The notes: generated by a model not told the origin, from the sequence alone. Shown: positions 27,305-38,232, counted from the first letter of the stretch. The stretch: 52,910 nucleotides of DNA from Ignavibacteriaceae bacterium (GCA_031292455.1 JARLHC010000040.1:1-52910), one strand, 5' to 3'. Translations and numbers: made by a program.

Positions 27305-28009
27305 TTAAGCTGATTTAATTTCTTTTTTTCTAAATGGAACGCCAAATGCCTGGAGAAGCTCATAAGCTTCATTATCATTAGGGGCAGTTGTAACAAAAGT
27401 AATGTCCATTCCTAAGATTTTATTTATTTTATCGACATTTATTTCCGGAAAAATTATCTGTTCTTTAATCCCCAAAGTATAATTTCCTCTGCCATCAAAT
27501 GATTTATCAGACAGTCCTCTAAAATCTCTTACTCTTGGCAAAGCTATATTGAGCAACCTATCCATGAATTCATACATTCTTTCTTTTCTAAGAGTAACCA
27601 TACATCCTATACTAAGCCCTTCTCTTAATTTAAAATTAGAAATGGCTTTTTTAGCTTTTCTAATACTTGGTTTCTGACCAGTAATTGTTTCAAGTTCTTT
27701 TGCAGCTTCTTCTATTAATTTTGCATCAGAGACAGCAGCACCAACTCCCATATTTACTACTATCTTATGTAGTATAGGAACCTGCATAATACTTTTATAA
27801 TTAAATTTTTTCATCAATAAAGGAGTTATTTCCTTTTTATATAATTCTGCCAGGCGAGTAGGAATATTAATTTCTTTTTCAACAGGTTTAGCTGCTTTTG
27901 CCTCTTTTTTAGGAGCTTTTACAGTTTTCTCTGTGCTCTTAGCAGGTTTTTCTGCATTTTTTGCTGGTTTTTCACCAACAGTATCTTTCTTTATTTTCTT
28001 TTCAGCCAT
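27305..28009 (-). CDS. rplE: 50S ribosomal protein L5 with Lys/Ala/Pro-rich N-terminal extension
   Basis: The 234-residue product is about 50 residues longer than typical L5 (about 180). The canonical part starts near residue 50 ([20 protein letters not shown]) and is complete: [59 protein letters not shown] and [16 protein letters not shown]. The first 47 residues are low-complexity (repeated [24 protein letters not shown]) and likely disordered, of histone-tail composition. No internal ATG exists between the extension and the core, so the extension is probably translated. L5 binds 5S rRNA and the central protuberance. Confidence 0.96.
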   Translation of the reverse strand: MAEKKIKKDTVGEKPAKNAEKPAKSTEKTVKAPKKEAKAAKPVEKEINIPTRLAELYKKEITPLLMKKFNYKSIMQVPILHKIVVNMGVGAAVSDAKLIEEAAKELETITGQKPSIRKAKKAISNFKLREGLSIGCMVTLRKERMYEFMDRLLNIALPRVRDFRGLSDKSFDGRGNYTLGIKEQIIFPEINVDKINKILGMDITFVTTAPNDNEAYELLQAFGVPFRKKEIKSA

Positions 28010-28033
28010 TAAAATCTAACCTTAATATTAATA

Positions 28034-28357
28034 TTAAACCATTTCACCGCTAACTCTGCTAATGCGAGCTCTTTTCTTTTTTCCGGTTTTTTCATCTAAG
28101 ATAATCTGTGCACCTAATCTGGTCGGTTCGCTTGTTTTTGAATCTATCAACATAACATTTGAAACATGGATTGGTGCTTCCTTTTCAAGGATACCGCCCT
28201 GGGGATTTTTTTGACTTGGCTTTGTATGTCGTTTTCTCAAATTTATCCCTTCAACTATCACTCTTGAAATCTGGGGGAACACTTTTAATACTTTTCCGGT
28301 TTTCCCTTTATCATTTCCGGAAATTACCATAACATTATCACTTTTACGAATTTTCAT
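28034..28357 (-). CDS. rplX: 50S ribosomal protein L24
   Basis: The 107-residue protein contains the KOW motif [20 protein letters not shown] and the loop [20 protein letters not shown] then [15 protein letters not shown], which seed 50S assembly near the tunnel exit. Length is typical. It lies between rplN and rplE as usual. Confidence 0.97.
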   Translation of the reverse strand: MKIRKSDNVMVISGNDKGKTGKVLKVFPQISRVIVEGINLRKRHTKPSQKNPQGGILEKEAPIHVSNVMLIDSKTSEPTRLGAQIILDEKTGKKKRARISRVSGEMV

Positions 28358-28370
28358 TAACCTAAAATCC

Positions 28371-28739
28371 TTATAATACTTCTGGAGCTAAAGAAACTAT
28401 TTTCATAAATTGTTTTTCTCTCAATTCTCTTGCAATTGGGCCAAAAATACGGGTACCTTTCGGTTCGTTCTGGTTGGTGATTAGAACAGCAGCATTTTCA
28501 TCAAACCTAATGTAAGTACCATCTTTTCTTCTAACTTCCTTTTTAGTACGAACTATAACTGCTCTTGAAACTTCACCCTTTTTAACAGTTCCATTAGGAA
28601 TAGCAGATTTTATAGCGACAACAATTGTATCGCCAACACTAGCGTATTTTCTACCGCTTCCGCCAAGTACGCGGATACATCTACATCTTTTTGCGCCTGA
28701 GTTATCAGCCACTATTAAATTTGTCTCTTCCTGAATCAT
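28371..28739 (-). CDS. rplN: 50S ribosomal protein L14
   Basis: The 122-residue protein is highly conserved: [55 protein letters not shown] and [16 protein letters not shown]. It forms a bridge to the 30S subunit and is the docking site for the silencing factor RsfS. Confidence 0.98.
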   Translation of the reverse strand: MIQEETNLIVADNSGAKRCRCIRVLGGSGRKYASVGDTIVVAIKSAIPNGTVKKGEVSRAVIVRTKKEVRRKDGTYIRFDENAAVLITNQNEPKGTRIFGPIARELREKQFMKIVSLAPEVL

Positions 28740-28757
28740 TATTAAATAACTCCTTAA

Positions 28758-29012
28758 TTACTTGGCTTTTTCAACAATTTCTACTAGGCGCCATCTTTTT
28801 CTTAAACTTAAAGGACGCGTTTCCATTATTTTTACTTTGTCACCAACTTGGCATGCATTATTTTCATCATGTGCCATAAATTTGGTAGTTTTTTTGTAGT
28901 ACTTTTTATAAATAGGATGAGGAACTTTACGCTCAATGGCAACGCTTACTGTTTTATCCATTTTATTGCTAACAACCACGCCAATTCTTGTTTTTCTTAA
29001 TGAGCGCTCCAT
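28758..29012 (-). CDS. rpsQ: 30S ribosomal protein S17
   Basis: The 84-residue OB-fold protein shows the S17 pattern [40 protein letters not shown] and [20 protein letters not shown]. Its ATG overlaps the TAA of rpmC by one base, so the two are translationally coupled. Confidence 0.97.
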   Translation of the reverse strand: MERSLRKTRIGVVVSNKMDKTVSVAIERKVPHPIYKKYYKKTTKFMAHDENNACQVGDKVKIMETRPLSLRKRWRLVEIVEKAK

Positions 29013-29233
29013 TAAACTTTGACTCCTTCTTTAGTGGTGGATTGTACAGATTCTCTCTCCTTCAAAATAGTTTTCATTTTAGCAAGATCTTTTTTAGTTA
29101 ATTTTAATTTTGAAGTATTTGTCAATTGTTTTAACTGATGAGCAAAACGTAGATCCACAAGATTCTTTTCTTCATCTTCGATCCTTTTCACAAGTTCGTC
29201 TGTTTTCAATTCTCTTATTTCATGAATTTTCAT
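29012..29233 (-). CDS. rpmC: 50S ribosomal protein L29
   Basis: The 73-residue protein is the two-helix L29 ([51 protein letters not shown]), which forms the trigger-factor binding platform at the tunnel exit with L23. It has a short polar C-terminal tail. Confidence 0.96.
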   Translation of the reverse strand: MKIHEIRELKTDELVKRIEDEEKNLVDLRFAHQLKQLTNTSKLKLTKKDLAKMKTILKERESVQSTTKEGVKV

Positions 29234-29251
29234 AATATAGGGCCTTATAAA

Positions 29252-29668
29252 TTATTCGTAATCCGGTCTTGCGACCACTTTGCATTTAATGGGCAGTTTA
29301 TAAGAACAGGTGGCTAAAGCCTCATGAGCTAATTCTTTAGAAACACCCGATACCTCAAAAAGTACTCTTCCCGGTTTAATAACTGCAACCCAAAATTCTG
29401 GTCCTCCCTTACCTTTACCCATTCTTGTTTCAAGAGGTTTTTTGGAAACCGGTTTATCTGGGAAAATTCGAATCCAAACTTTACCGTCTCTTTTCATTTT
29501 TCTTGAAAGAGCAACACGGCATGCTTCAATTTGTCTGCTTGTAATCCAATGAGGTTCCATTGCTTTAAGTCCAAAATCTCCAAAGGCAATAGTACTGCCA
29601 CGATAAGCTTTACCGGCCATCCTTCCACGTTGTGATTTTCTGTATTTTACTCTTTTAGGCATTAACAT
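29252..29668 (-). CDS. rplP: 50S ribosomal protein L16
   Basis: The 138-residue protein begins [20 protein letters not shown] and carries [20 protein letters not shown] and [20 protein letters not shown] then FEVSGVS, all standard. L16 positions tRNA at the A site and peptidyl-transferase centre. It is placed between rpsC and rpmC. Confidence 0.98.
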   Translation of the reverse strand: MLMPKRVKYRKSQRGRMAGKAYRGSTIAFGDFGLKAMEPHWITSRQIEACRVALSRKMKRDGKVWIRIFPDKPVSKKPLETRMGKGKGGPEFWVAVIKPGRVLFEVSGVSKELAHEALATCSYKLPIKCKVVARPDYE

Positions 29669-29688
29669 GATTTATAAACTCCGGTATA

Positions 29689-30330
29689 TTATTCTGTAAC
29701 TCTTTTTCCTAAAATCTCTCCACGGCAAATCCAAACTTTAATGCCGATCGACCCATAAATAGTTTCCGCTCTACCATTTGCATAATCAATATCGGCACGC
29801 AAAGTATGCAAAGGAATTCTTCCGTCTTTATATTGTTCAGTACGTGCCATTTCAGCACCTCCAAGACGACCTGCACACATTATTCTGATTCCTTCAGCAC
29901 CCATTCTCATAGCAGCAGTGATTGCCATTTTCATCGCTCTTCTAAATGAAACCCTTCCTTCAATCTGGTTAGCAATATTTTCAGCTACCAGAAAAGCATC
30001 TAATTCGGGACGTTTAATTTCTGAAATTTGAACTTTTACGTCTTTATCAGTAACCTGTTTCAATTCTTGTTCAAGTTGAGTAATTTCTTTCCCGCTTTTA
30101 CCAATTACAACACCAGGACGCGAAGTAAATATTGTAATAATTATGTTTTTTGAAGTCCGGTCAATAACAATCCTCGAAATTCCAGCTTTTTTAAGTCTAT
30201 TTCTAACATAATCTCTAAGTCGGTGATCTTCTTTTAATTTAACAGCATAGCTTTTATTTTCATACCAATTGGAGTCCCAACCTCTAATGATTCCAACTCT
30301 TAAACCAACCGGGTGCGTTTTCTGTCCCAA
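29689..30330 (-). CDS. rpsC: 30S ribosomal protein S3
   Basis: The 213-residue protein has an N-terminal part ([20 protein letters not shown]), a KH domain with the GxxG loop in [20 protein letters not shown], and the C-terminal domain with [37 protein letters not shown] and [15 protein letters not shown]3 forms part of the mRNA entry pore and helicase. Confidence 0.98.
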   Translation of the reverse strand: MGQKTHPVGLRVGIIRGWDSNWYENKSYAVKLKEDHRLRDYVRNRLKKAGISRIVIDRTSKNIIITIFTSRPGVVIGKSGKEITQLEQELKQVTDKDVKVQISEIKRPELDAFLVAENIANQIEGRVSFRRAMKMAITAAMRMGAEGIRIMCAGRLGGAEMARTEQYKDGRIPLHTLRADIDYANGRAETIYGSIGIKVWICRGEILGKRVTE

Positions 30331-30340
30331 AAATATCCTC

Positions 30341-30685
30341 CTAAGCTTTAGTAGCTACAACTATTGTTAAATGACAAGATCTTTTTCTAATTTTATATGC
30401 ACGCCCCATCGGAGCGGGCGAAATTCTTTTTAATGTAGGTCCCTGATTAACATAGGCTTCTTTCACTACGAAATCCGAAGCTTCATGTTTCGATGTTTCA
30501 TCCTTATTCATAAGATTAGCAATTGCGGACCTTAAAACTTTTTCAGCATCTTTTGAGGCATGCTTCGGCTGAAAATGTAAAACCTCAAGTGCTTTCTCAA
30601 CAGACATACCACGAATAAGATCAATTACTAAACGCATTTTCCGTGGCGAGGAACCTATATATCTATGTATTGCTTTTGCTTCCAT
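30341..30685 (-). CDS. rplV: 50S ribosomal protein L22
   Basis: The 114-residue protein shows the L22 core [40 protein letters not shown] then RSAIANL and the beta-hairpin region [20 protein letters not shown] that lines the exit tunnel near the macrolide site. The hairpin has no insertion that would point to resistance. Confidence 0.97.
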   Translation of the reverse strand: MEAKAIHRYIGSSPRKMRLVIDLIRGMSVEKALEVLHFQPKHASKDAEKVLRSAIANLMNKDETSKHEASDFVVKEAYVNQGPTLKRISPAPMGRAYKIRKRSCHLTIVVATKA

Positions 30686-30706
30686 TTTTATTCAAAACCT
30701 TTTACT

Positions 30707-30994
30707 TTATTTTGCCTTTGATGCTTTTTCTGCTTTAGTACCCGGATGACCCCTGAAAATACGCGTAGGAGAAAATTCTCCTAATTTATGACCGACCATA
30801 TTTTCTGTAATATAAACGGGAATCATTTTATTTCCATTATGAACGGCGATTGTGTGACCAACGAAATCAGGAGTAATAGTAGAAGCTCTTGACCATGTTT
30901 TTAATATCTTCTTTTGATTATTCTCATTCATTCTGGAAATTTTGTCCATTAACTTATAATCTATAAAAGGACCTTTTTTAATTGATCTTGGCAT
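30707..30994 (-). CDS. rpsS: 30S ribosomal protein S19
   Basis: The 95-residue protein begins [20 protein letters not shown] and has [20 protein letters not shown] and [20 protein letters not shown], the head protein that partners S13 near the A site. Standard length. Confidence 0.98.
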   Translation of the reverse strand: MPRSIKKGPFIDYKLMDKISRMNENNQKKILKTWSRASTITPDFVGHTIAVHNGNKMIPVYITENMVGHKLGEFSPTRIFRGHPGTKAEKASKAK

Positions 30995-31005
30995 AATTAA
31001 CTCTA

Positions 31006-31830
31006 CTATTTACGTCTTTTGATAATAAACTTGTTTGATTGTTTTTTGTTTCTTCTGGTTTTAAGTCCTTTTGCTTTTTGACCCCAGGGAGATACCGGAT
31101 GTCCACCGCCTGAAGTTTTTCCTTCTCCACCGCCCATTGGGTGGTCAACTGGATTCATTGCAACTCCTCTTACATGAGGTCTAATACCTAACCAGCGCGA
31201 TCTTCCGGCTTTACCTAAACTAATATTTTCCTGTTCTGCATTTCCCACAACACCATAAGTTGCCATACAAGTTAATCTGACCAACCTGATTTCACCAGAA
31301 GGCATTTTTAATTGAGCATGATCACCCTCTTTTGCCATAACCTGTAATGATGCACCAGCACTTCTTCCTAATTGTCCTCCTTTTCCTGGCTTTAATTCAA
31401 CATTATGAACAAAACTACCAAGAGGCATTTCTTTTAACGGAAGAGCATTTCCAACAGTAATATCACTTCCAGAACCTGAAATTACATTAGCGCCAACTTT
31501 CAATCCTTCTGGAGCCAAAATGTATCTTTTTTCGCCATCTGCATAATGAAGAAGCGCAATACGTGAAGTTCTATTAGGATCATATTCTATAGAGAAAACT
31601 TTTGCAGGAATACCCAGTTTATCTCTGTTAAAATCAATAATACGGTACTGCCTCTTATGGCCGCCGCCTTTATGACGAGCAGTAACTCTACCATGATTAT
31701 TCCTTCCGCCTGATTTTGTCAGATATACAGTCAAGGACTTTTCAGGAGTAGTTTTTGTAATCTCATCGAATGATGAATTCGATCTGAATCTAGTGCCTGG
31801 GGTTACCGGTTTTAATTTATTAATAGCCAT
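31006..31830 (-). CDS. rplB: 50S ribosomal protein L2
   Basis: The 274-residue protein is universal L2, needed for subunit joining and peptidyl transfer. Diagnostic stretches are [39 protein letters not shown] and [20 protein letters not shown], the last including the His of the conserved loop near the active site. Full length. Confidence 0.98.
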   Translation of the reverse strand: MAINKLKPVTPGTRFRSNSSFDEITKTTPEKSLTVYLTKSGGRNNHGRVTARHKGGGHKRQYRIIDFNRDKLGIPAKVFSIEYDPNRTSRIALLHYADGEKRYILAPEGLKVGANVISGSGSDITVGNALPLKEMPLGSFVHNVELKPGKGGQLGRSAGASLQVMAKEGDHAQLKMPSGEIRLVRLTCMATYGVVGNAEQENISLGKAGRSRWLGIRPHVRGVAMNPVDHPMGGGEGKTSGGGHPVSPWGQKAKGLKTRRNKKQSNKFIIKRRK

Positions 31831-31852
31831 TATTGTGTCCTATATTCAATAT

Positions 31853-32146
31853 CTATACTTGCTCAAACAATTCAATAGTCTCACCTTTTTTAAGGGTGAT
31901 AACTGCTTTTTTAGATTTTGCAGTTTTCCCAGTATAACGTCCTGCTTTTCTGAATTGCGTTTTCATTTTACCTGGATGGTTAATTGTTCGTACATTAACC
32001 ACATGAACATTAAATTTCTTTTCAACAGCTTTTGCAATTTCAATCTTATTAGAATCAGGATTTACTAGAAATCCATACTTACCTAATGATGATGAAATAT
32101 TGGTCATTTTTTCCGTTATTAAAGGTCTGATCAAAATCTGATGCAT
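31853..32146 (-). CDS. rplW: 50S ribosomal protein L23
   Basis: The 97-residue L23 starts at ATG 32144-32146 (MHQILIRPLITEKMTNISSS), one base after the rplD stop, with GGAG nine bases upstream. A TTG nine codons earlier would overlap rplD and is not used. VRTINHPGKMKTQFRKAGRY follows. L23 docks trigger factor and SRP at the tunnel exit. Confidence 0.95.
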   Translation of the reverse strand: MHQILIRPLITEKMTNISSSLGKYGFLVNPDSNKIEIAKAVEKKFNVHVVNVRTINHPGKMKTQFRKAGRYTGKTAKSKKAVITLKKGETIELFEQV

Positions 32147-32147
32147 A

Positions 32148-32792
32148 TTAAGCCACTCCTCTGGTATTTTCAAAGGTCTTATTAATAGAATCGACAGCGC
32201 TCTTCTGAAGCACCAATATCTGGTTATTCAAAATATCATAAGTAGAAGCATTAGCTGCTTCAAGGATATTAACTTTAGGAATATTTCTTCCGGCCTTATA
32301 AATTATTTCATTATAACTTCCTGTTAAAACCAATACCTTTTTACCGGCAATTTTCAAGTCGCTTAATATTTTAGAAAAATCTTTAGTTTTCAATTTATCA
32401 AGAACGAAGTCCTCCACGATCATAATCTGGTTATCTTTCACTTTATAGGAAAGAGCAGATTTTCTCGCAAGTCTTTTCATTTTTTTAGTCAGCTCCTGCC
32501 GATAATCTCTGGGACGAGGACCAAAAATTGTACCACCGCCGACCCATAGTGGGGATCTCGAGGTACCTGCTCTTGCTCCACCTCTACCTTTTTGTTTCCA
32601 TGGTTTCTTTCCTCCACCACGAACCTCACCACGTTCTTTCGTTTTAGAAGTACCTTGCCTCTGATTAGCCAGATAAGATTTAACAGCAAGATAAATTGCA
32701 TGATCGTTAGGTTCTACCCCAAAAATATCATCCGATAATTCTAATTGATCACCGGAAGCAGAGCCATCTATTTTTAATATATCTAATTTCAT
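32148..32792 (-). CDS. rplD: 50S ribosomal protein L4
   Basis: The 214-residue protein has the L4 globular domain and the long extended loop (GTSKTKERGEVRGGGKKPWK then QKGRGGARAGTSRSPLWVGG) that reaches the exit tunnel. The loop is intact. In model bacteria L4 also represses the S10 operon by binding the leader; no such leader was identified here. Confidence 0.97.
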   Translation of the reverse strand: MKLDILKIDGSASGDQLELSDDIFGVEPNDHAIYLAVKSYLANQRQGTSKTKERGEVRGGGKKPWKQKGRGGARAGTSRSPLWVGGGTIFGPRPRDYRQELTKKMKRLARKSALSYKVKDNQIMIVEDFVLDKLKTKDFSKILSDLKIAGKKVLVLTGSYNEIIYKAGRNIPKVNILEAANASTYDILNNQILVLQKSAVDSINKTFENTRGVA

Positions 32793-32802
32793 TTTACACC
32801 GA

Positions 32803-33426
32803 TTACTTCTTTAGCAATTCTACAATTGTATTGATAGAGCCCGGAACAGCACCTTTAACTAATATTAAATTCTGATCAGGCAAGATTTTAACAACACTTA
32901 AATTTGAAACTGTAACATTTTCGTAACCCATTCTGCCTGCCATCCTTTGTCCTTTAAAAACCCTTGAAGGATAAGAACTAGCACCAATTGATCCCGGAGC
33001 TCTTAGTCGGTCACTTTGACCATGTGTTGTACCGCCAACCCCACCAAAACCATGTCGTCTCATAACTCCCTGGAATCCTTTACCCTTACTTTTAGATCTT
33101 ACCTTTATTTTTTCGCCTTCTTTAAAGAAGTCTACCTTAATTTCGTCACCAATTTTATAATTTGAGATTTCAGAAAAACTGAATTCTTTCAAAATATAGG
33201 AAGGGGTTAAGTTATTCTTTTTATATTGGCCCATAACAGGTTTAGAAATATTTTTTTCTTTCCTTGAACCAAAGCCTAATTGCAGAGCTTCATAACCATC
33301 TTTTTCTGCGGTTTTAATGGTAACAACCTGGCACGGACCTGCTTGTATAACTGTAACTGGAACTATATTCCCTTCGTTGTTATACACACTTGACATACCC
33401 ATTTTTCTTCCAATGATACCAGACAT
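32803..33426 (-). CDS. rplC: 50S ribosomal protein L3
   Basis: The 207-residue L3 is taken from ATG 33424-33426 (MSGIIGRKMGMSSVYN), where GGGAG stands five bases upstream. An ATG six codons earlier overlaps the rpsJ stop and is less likely. Family blocks VTVIQAGPCQVVTIKTAEKD, GVMRRHGFGGVGGTTHGQSD and PSRVFKGQRMAGRMG are present; the Gln in the HGQSD loop is the usual PrmB methylation target. Confidence 0.96.
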   Translation of the reverse strand: MSGIIGRKMGMSSVYNNEGNIVPVTVIQAGPCQVVTIKTAEKDGYEALQLGFGSRKEKNISKPVMGQYKKNNLTPSYILKEFSFSEISNYKIGDEIKVDFFKEGEKIKVRSKSKGKGFQGVMRRHGFGGVGGTTHGQSDRLRAPGSIGASSYPSRVFKGQRMAGRMGYENVTVSNLSVVKILPDQNLILVKGAVPGSINTIVELLKK

Positions 33427-33443
33427 CTTAACTCCCAAATTCA

Positions 33444-33752
33444 TTAAAGCTTAATCTCAATATCAACCCCTGCTGGAATATCCAGTTTACTTAAGGAATC
33501 GATAGTCTTATTATTTGAATTATGAATATCTATAATTCTTTTATGTGCTCTGGTTTCAAATTGTTCTCTTGATTTTTTATCAACGTGAGGAGATCTTAAA
33601 ACCGTATAAACTGTTCTTTTAGTCGGGAGCGGAATAGGACCGGAAACAACGGCACCAGTACTCCGCACTGTTTTAATGATTTTTTCAGTTGATTTATCAA
33701 TCAAAATATGATCGTACGATTTCAATTTAATTCTTATCTTTTGACCGGGCAC
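33444..33752 (-). CDS. rpsJ: 30S ribosomal protein S10 / NusE
   Basis: The 102-residue protein starts at a GTG (33750-33752) with AAAGGAG eight bases upstream. It shows the family pattern [40 protein letters not shown] and [20 protein letters not shown]10 also acts as NusE in transcription antitermination and links NusG to the ribosome. It heads the S10 operon, 68 bases after tuf, past a hairpin terminator. Confidence 0.98.
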   Translation of the reverse strand: MPGQKIRIKLKSYDHILIDKSTEKIIKTVRSTGAVVSGPIPLPTKRTVYTVLRSPHVDKKSREQFETRAHKRIIDIHNSNNKTIDSLSKLDIPAGVDIEIKL

Positions 33753-33776
33753 TTAAAATACTCCTTTAATTAGACA

Positions 33777-33801
33777 CAAAAAGGGAGTTGATAACTCCCT
33801 T
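33777..33801 (-). terminator. Intrinsic terminator between tuf and rpsJ
   Basis: On the minus strand AAGGGAGTT (33801-33793) pairs with AACTCCCTT (33789-33781) around a three-base loop, followed by TTTG. A nine-pair stem with a T-rich end just after tuf should reduce read-through into the S10 operon. I found no convincing promoter between it and rpsJ, so read-through or attenuation is likely. Confidence 0.8.
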
Positions 33802-33820
33802 GATGGTCACAATTAACTTT

Positions 33821-35026
33821 TTATTCTATAATTTTAGTTACTACTCCAGCACCAACAGTTCTACCACCCTCACGGATAGCAAAACGAAGACCTTCTTCCA
33901 TAGCAATAGTCGTAATCAGTTCTATTGATAATTTAATATTATCACCAGGCATAACCATTTCAGTTCCTTCAGGAAGTGTTGCTACACCAGTAACATCTGT
34001 AGTTCTGAAATAGAACTGAGGTCTATATCCATTAAAGAAAGGAGTATGACGTCCACCTTCTTCTTTTGACAGGATATAAACAGAACCTTCAAATTTCTTA
34101 TGAGGTGTAATTGAACCGGTTTTAGCTAAAACCATTCCTCTTTCGATTTCATTTTTGTCAATACCTCTCAACAGAATTCCTGCATTATCACCAGCCATAG
34201 CTGCATCTAATTCTTTTCTAAACATTTCAATACCGGTGACAACTGTTTTCTTGTGTAATCCTAAACCTATCAATTCAACTTCTTCCTGAATTTTAACCTG
34301 GCCTCTTTCAACTCTGCCGGTAGCCACTGTTCCACGACCGGTAATTGAAAACACGTCTTCAACCGGCATAAGAAATGGTTTAGCAGAATCTCTATTTGGA
34401 AGGGGAATATAGTTATCAACTGCGTCCATAAGCTCCCAAATACAATTATATCTTTCATCAGCTGTATCAGCATTACTTGCACCTGCTTCAAGGGCTTTTA
34501 ATGCTGAACCTTTAATAATAGGGATTTCATCTCCAGGGAATTCATAATACTTCAACAAATCTCTTAATTCTTCTTCAACAAGTTCTATTAATTCCGGGTC
34601 ATCTACCATATCAATTTTATTCAAAAAAACAACGATTCTGGGAACTCCAACCTGACGGGCAAGAAGGATATGTTCTCTGGTTTGGGGCATAGGGCCATCA
34701 GTAGCTGCTACAACAAGAATAGCTCCGTCCATTTGTGCAGCACCAGTGATCATGTTTTTAATATAATCAGCGTGGCCAGGACAATCTACGTGAGCATAAT
34801 GCCTCTTGGCTGTTGAATATTCAACGTGAGCTGTCGCAATAGTAATACCTCTTTCTCTTTCTTCAGGAGCATTATCAATGGAATCAAATGTTCTGATTGT
34901 TGATAAGCCCTTTCTCGCTAGAGCCATTGTAATGGCAGCAGTTAGTGTAGTTTTACCGTGATCTACGTGACCAATTGTACCTACGTTAACGTGAGGTTTA
35001 CTCCTATCAAATTTTTCTTTTGCCAT
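33821..35026 (-). CDS. tuf: Elongation factor Tu
   Basis: The 401-residue GTPase delivers aminoacyl-tRNA to the ribosome. G1 GHVDHGKT (19-26), G2 with [13 protein letters not shown]3 [12 protein letters not shown] and G4 [10 protein letters not shown] are intact, followed by the two beta-barrel domains ([15 protein letters not shown] and [16 protein letters not shown]). AAGGAG precedes the ATG. Only one tuf copy is visible. It closes the str operon after fusA. Confidence 0.98.
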   Translation of the reverse strand: MAKEKFDRSKPHVNVGTIGHVDHGKTTLTAAITMALARKGLSTIRTFDSIDNAPEERERGITIATAHVEYSTAKRHYAHVDCPGHADYIKNMITGAAQMDGAILVVAATDGPMPQTREHILLARQVGVPRIVVFLNKIDMVDDPELIELVEEELRDLLKYYEFPGDEIPIIKGSALKALEAGASNADTADERYNCIWELMDAVDNYIPLPNRDSAKPFLMPVEDVFSITGRGTVATGRVERGQVKIQEEVELIGLGLHKKTVVTGIEMFRKELDAAMAGDNAGILLRGIDKNEIERGMVLAKTGSITPHKKFEGSVYILSKEEGGRHTPFFNGYRPQFYFRTTDVTGVATLPEGTEMVMPGDNIKLSIELITTIAMEEGLRFAIREGGRTVGAGVVTKIIE

Positions 35027-35067
35027 CTAAATCTCCTTGGATTTTATTTTTTTTATAATTTTTCTTT

Positions 35068-37164
35068 TTATGCGGAAGCTGATTTCTTTCCTAATGTTTT
35101 CTCTGCAATTTCTTCTGCTACACTCTTAGGAACTTCGGAATAATTTGCAAATTGCATTGTATAAATAGCACGACCTTGTGTCATAGATCTTAATATAGTA
35201 GCATAGCCAAACATTTCCGAAAGAGGGACAGTAGCTTTAATGACCTGAGCATCTTTCCTGGCATTAAATCCTTCAATTTTCCCTCTACGAGAATTCAAAT
35301 CTCCCATCACATCTCCCAAATATTCTTCAGGAGTAACAACTTCCACATCCATTATTGGTTCAAGCAGAATAGGTTTTGCTTTTCTGGCACCTTCCTTAAA
35401 AGCAATTGAACCAGCAACCTTGAATGAAATTTCATCAGAATCTACATCATGGTATGATCCGTCATAAATCTTAGCTTTAATATCAACAACAGGGAATCCA
35501 GCAATTACACCATTTCTCATTGCTTCCTGAATTCCTGCAGAAACAGCCGGGATATATTCTTTAGGAACCACACCGCCTACAATAGCATTTGTAAATTCAT
35601 AACCTTTACCGGGTTCATTTGGACTAAATTCAACATATACATGACCAAATTTTCCACGGCCACCGGATTGTTTTACAAATTTTCCTTCAGCATCAACTTT
35701 TTGAGTTATCGTTTCTCTATAAGCTACCTGAGGTTTTCCAACATTAGCTTCAACTTTAAACTCTCTTTTCATCCTATCAACTAGTATCTCGAGATGAAGC
35801 TCACCCATTCCGCTAATAAGAGTTTGTCCTGTTTCATCATCAACTTTAATCCGAAAAGTTGGATCTTCATCAGCCAATTTCACCAAAGACTCAGATAATT
35901 TATCCTGGTCAGCTTTGGTTTTTGGTTCAATAGCTATCTGTATAACTGGTTCAGGGAATACTATTTTTTCCATTACAACCGGATCATGTTCCGAACATAA
36001 AGTGTCGCCGGTTTTAGTAAATTTCAGTCCGACTGCCGCGGCAATATCACCAGCTCTTACTTCATCGATCTCTTCACGATGGTTTGCATGCATCTGAAGC
36101 AACCGGCTGATTCTTTCCTTCTTGCCACTAACAGAATTCAAAACATATGAGCCAGCTTTCAATGTTCCGGCATAAACTCTAAAGAACGTCAGTTTCCCGA
36201 CAAAAGGATCGGTCATAATTTTAAATGCAAGGGCAGTAAATTTTTCATCGGCACTTATAGCTCTTTTAACTTTATCATTTATTCCGATATGGTGCGCTTC
36301 AATTTCTTTAGCATCAAGCGGAGATGGAAGCAAATCGACCACTGAATCAAGCAACTGTTGTATGCCCTTATTTTTAAAAGCGGAACCGCACAGAACAGGA
36401 ATTATTTTTGCTTCAATAGTAGCCTGTCTTAAAACTTTTTTAATTTCAGCTTCAGTAATTTCCTTTCCTCCGAGATATTTCTCAAGGAGAGTATCATCCA
36501 CATCAGATACTGCTTCAAGCATTTCTGTTCTGAATTTATTAGCAACTGCAAGAAGATCGTGAGGAATTTCCATCTCCTCAAAAGTTGCGCCAAAAGTTTC
36601 CTCATGATACATCCTTGCTTTGAAAGTTATCAGATCGATAACACCAGCAAACATATCTCCTTCACCAATCGGAAGGTTTATTGGAATAGCATTAGCAGCC
36701 AACCGGTCTTTCATCATTTGAACAGCGGCATAAAAATCAGCACCTGTTCTGTCCATTTTATTTATAAATGCTATCCTGGGAACCGAATACTTATCAGCTT
36801 GTCTCCAAACGGTTTCAGATTGAGGTTCTACACCTCCTACTGCGCAAAACAATGCCACTGCTCCATCTAAAACTCTGAGAGATCTTTCAACTTCTACTGT
36901 AAAATCGACATGTCCTGGAGTATCAATAATATTAATCTGGTGCTCATTCCAAAAACATGTAGTAGCAGCACTGGTAATAGTTATTCCACGCTCCTTTTCC
37001 TGTTCCATCCAGTCCATCGTCGCAGCACCATCATGTACCTCACCGATTCTGTGCAACTTACCCGTATAAAACAAAATACGCTCAGTGGTAGTTGTTTTAC
37101 CAGCATCGATATGAGCCATAATACCGATATTTCTTACTTTATCTATTGGGAATCTTAAAGCCAT
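35068..37164 (-). CDS. fusA: Elongation factor G
   Basis: The 698-residue translocase GTPase has G1 AHIDAGKT (17-24), [14 protein letters not shown] (switch I), [21 protein letters not shown]4 [12 protein letters not shown] and domains II-V complete to the end ([40 protein letters not shown]). It is a canonical EF-G 1 type. Standard length; 55 bases after rpsG and 41 before tuf. Confidence 0.98.
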   Translation of the reverse strand: MALRFPIDKVRNIGIMAHIDAGKTTTTERILFYTGKLHRIGEVHDGAATMDWMEQEKERGITITSAATTCFWNEHQINIIDTPGHVDFTVEVERSLRVLDGAVALFCAVGGVEPQSETVWRQADKYSVPRIAFINKMDRTGADFYAAVQMMKDRLAANAIPINLPIGEGDMFAGVIDLITFKARMYHEETFGATFEEMEIPHDLLAVANKFRTEMLEAVSDVDDTLLEKYLGGKEITEAEIKKVLRQATIEAKIIPVLCGSAFKNKGIQQLLDSVVDLLPSPLDAKEIEAHHIGINDKVKRAISADEKFTALAFKIMTDPFVGKLTFFRVYAGTLKAGSYVLNSVSGKKERISRLLQMHANHREEIDEVRAGDIAAAVGLKFTKTGDTLCSEHDPVVMEKIVFPEPVIQIAIEPKTKADQDKLSESLVKLADEDPTFRIKVDDETGQTLISGMGELHLEILVDRMKREFKVEANVGKPQVAYRETITQKVDAEGKFVKQSGGRGKFGHVYVEFSPNEPGKGYEFTNAIVGGVVPKEYIPAVSAGIQEAMRNGVIAGFPVVDIKAKIYDGSYHDVDSDEISFKVAGSIAFKEGARKAKPILLEPIMDVEVVTPEEYLGDVMGDLNSRRGKIEGFNARKDAQVIKATVPLSEMFGYATILRSMTQGRAIYTMQFANYSEVPKSVAEEIAEKTLGKKSASA

Positions 37165-37219
37165 TCAGTTCTTATTTACCTTATCTTAACTTCATTATTA
37201 TAATTATTAAATCTTAGCA

Positions 37220-37687
37220 TTACCATTTAAAGTGAGCAAATGCTTTATTTGCTTCAGCCATTTTATGAGTATCTTCTTTTTTCTTAACTGCAGAACCTTC
37301 ATTGTTTGAAGCAGAAATTAATTCCGAGGCTAATTTTGACGACATTGATTTTTCATTTCTGGCACGGGCATAAGTTTTAAGCCATCGCATAGCAAGCGCA
37401 GTTCTTCTTTCAGGTCTTACTTCGGTAGGTACCTGGTAGGTAGCTCCGCCAACTCTTCTGCTTCTAACTTCAATCAAAGGAGCTGTATTACTAAGTGCTT
37501 TCTTGAATATTTCGAGACCTGGTTTTTTAGTTCTATCTTCAATAATATCAAGCGCCTTATATACAACATATCTGGCTACAGATTTTTTACCATCATACAT
37601 TATTGAATTAATAAACCTTGCAACCATAACATCGTTGAACTTAGGGTCTGGTTTTAAATATTTTTTCTCTGCTCTTTTCTTTCTCAT
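37220..37687 (-). CDS. rpsG: 30S ribosomal protein S7
   Basis: The 155-residue protein has the S7 core: [60 protein letters not shown]-type stretch, then [11 protein letters not shown] and the C-terminal [17 protein letters not shown]-like end. It initiates head assembly on 16S rRNA. In model bacteria S7 represses the str operon. It starts three bases after rpsL. Confidence 0.97.
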   Translation of the reverse strand: MRKKRAEKKYLKPDPKFNDVMVARFINSIMYDGKKSVARYVVYKALDIIEDRTKKPGLEIFKKALSNTAPLIEVRSRRVGGATYQVPTEVRPERRTALAMRWLKTYARARNEKSMSSKLASELISASNNEGSAVKKKEDTHKMAEANKAFAHFKW

Positions 37688-37690
37688 AAT

Positions 37691-38068
37691 TTATTTTGCT
37701 TTTGGTTTTTTAGCGCCGTATTTGGATCTGCTTTTTTTCCTGTCTTCAACACCACTGGTATCTAAAGTACCACGGATAATATGATAGCGGACACCAGGAA
37801 GATCTTTAACTCTTCCACCTCTAATCAAGACGATTGAGTGTTCCTGAAGATTATGCCCTTCACCGGGGATATAAGCTGTAACCTCCATACTATTTGTTAA
37901 TCTAACTCTTGCAACTTTTCTTAAAGCTGAGTTAGGTTTTTTCGGTGTAGTTGTATACACTCTTGTGCAAACACCTCTTTTCTGGGGGCATGCGTCAAGC
38001 GCCGGAGCTTTATTTTTAGCAAGTATCTGTACACGACCTTTTCTAACTAACTGATTTATTGTGGGCAC
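37691..38068 (-). CDS. rpsL: 30S ribosomal protein S12
   Basis: The 125-residue protein begins [20 protein letters not shown] and contains [20 protein letters not shown] and [20 protein letters not shown]. Both lysines that are mutated in streptomycin-resistant strains are in the sensitive state (PKKPNS at about 42-47, RVKDLPG). It heads the str operon, 50 bases downstream of a strong promoter. Confidence 0.98.
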   Translation of the reverse strand: MPTINQLVRKGRVQILAKNKAPALDACPQKRGVCTRVYTTTPKKPNSALRKVARVRLTNSMEVTAYIPGEGHNLQEHSIVLIRGGRVKDLPGVRYHIIRGTLDTSGVEDRKKSRSKYGAKKPKAK

Positions 38069-38117
38069 TAATATCTCCTAAAAATCTTATAAATATCCAA
38101 AAAAAATTTAGACTCCT

Positions 38118-38146
38118 AATATAGGCCTTGAGTCAAAACTTGTCAA
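38118..38146 (-). promoter_or_regulatory. Predicted strong promoter of the str operon
   Basis: On the minus strand TTGACA (38146-38141) and TATATT (38123-38118) are spaced by 17 bases, an almost perfect sigma-70 type consensus. It lies 50 bases before the rpsL start and right after the rpoC terminator hairpins. The segment between the boxes is part of a 6-bp hairpin (38126-38131 with 38143-38148). Confidence 0.75.
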
Positions 38147-38154
38147 GGAATCTA

Positions 38155-38214
38155 AAAAATAAATTCCTTATTTAAGGCGAATTATCCGGCTTTTTTAAAA
38201 AAGACCGGATAATT
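38155..38214 (-). terminator. Tandem terminator hairpins after rpoC
   Basis: Eighteen bases after the rpoC stop, AATTATCCGG (38214-38205) pairs with CCGGATAATT (38189-38180). Its loop is a CTTTTTTAAAAAAG palindrome that can extend the stem. A second short hairpin, CCTTA/TAAGG (38166-38177), is followed by AATTTATTTTTT. The downstream arm can alternatively pair with AAGGAAT at 38145-38151. Together they should end the rpoBC transcript. Confidence 0.8.
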
Positions 38215-38232
38215 ATTAATAATAATCAGAAA

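Noticed and set aside
32147-32173. Longer rplW starting nine codons upstream
   Set aside because: It starts at a TTG inside rplD, while the next ATG has a ribosome site and the usual N-terminus.
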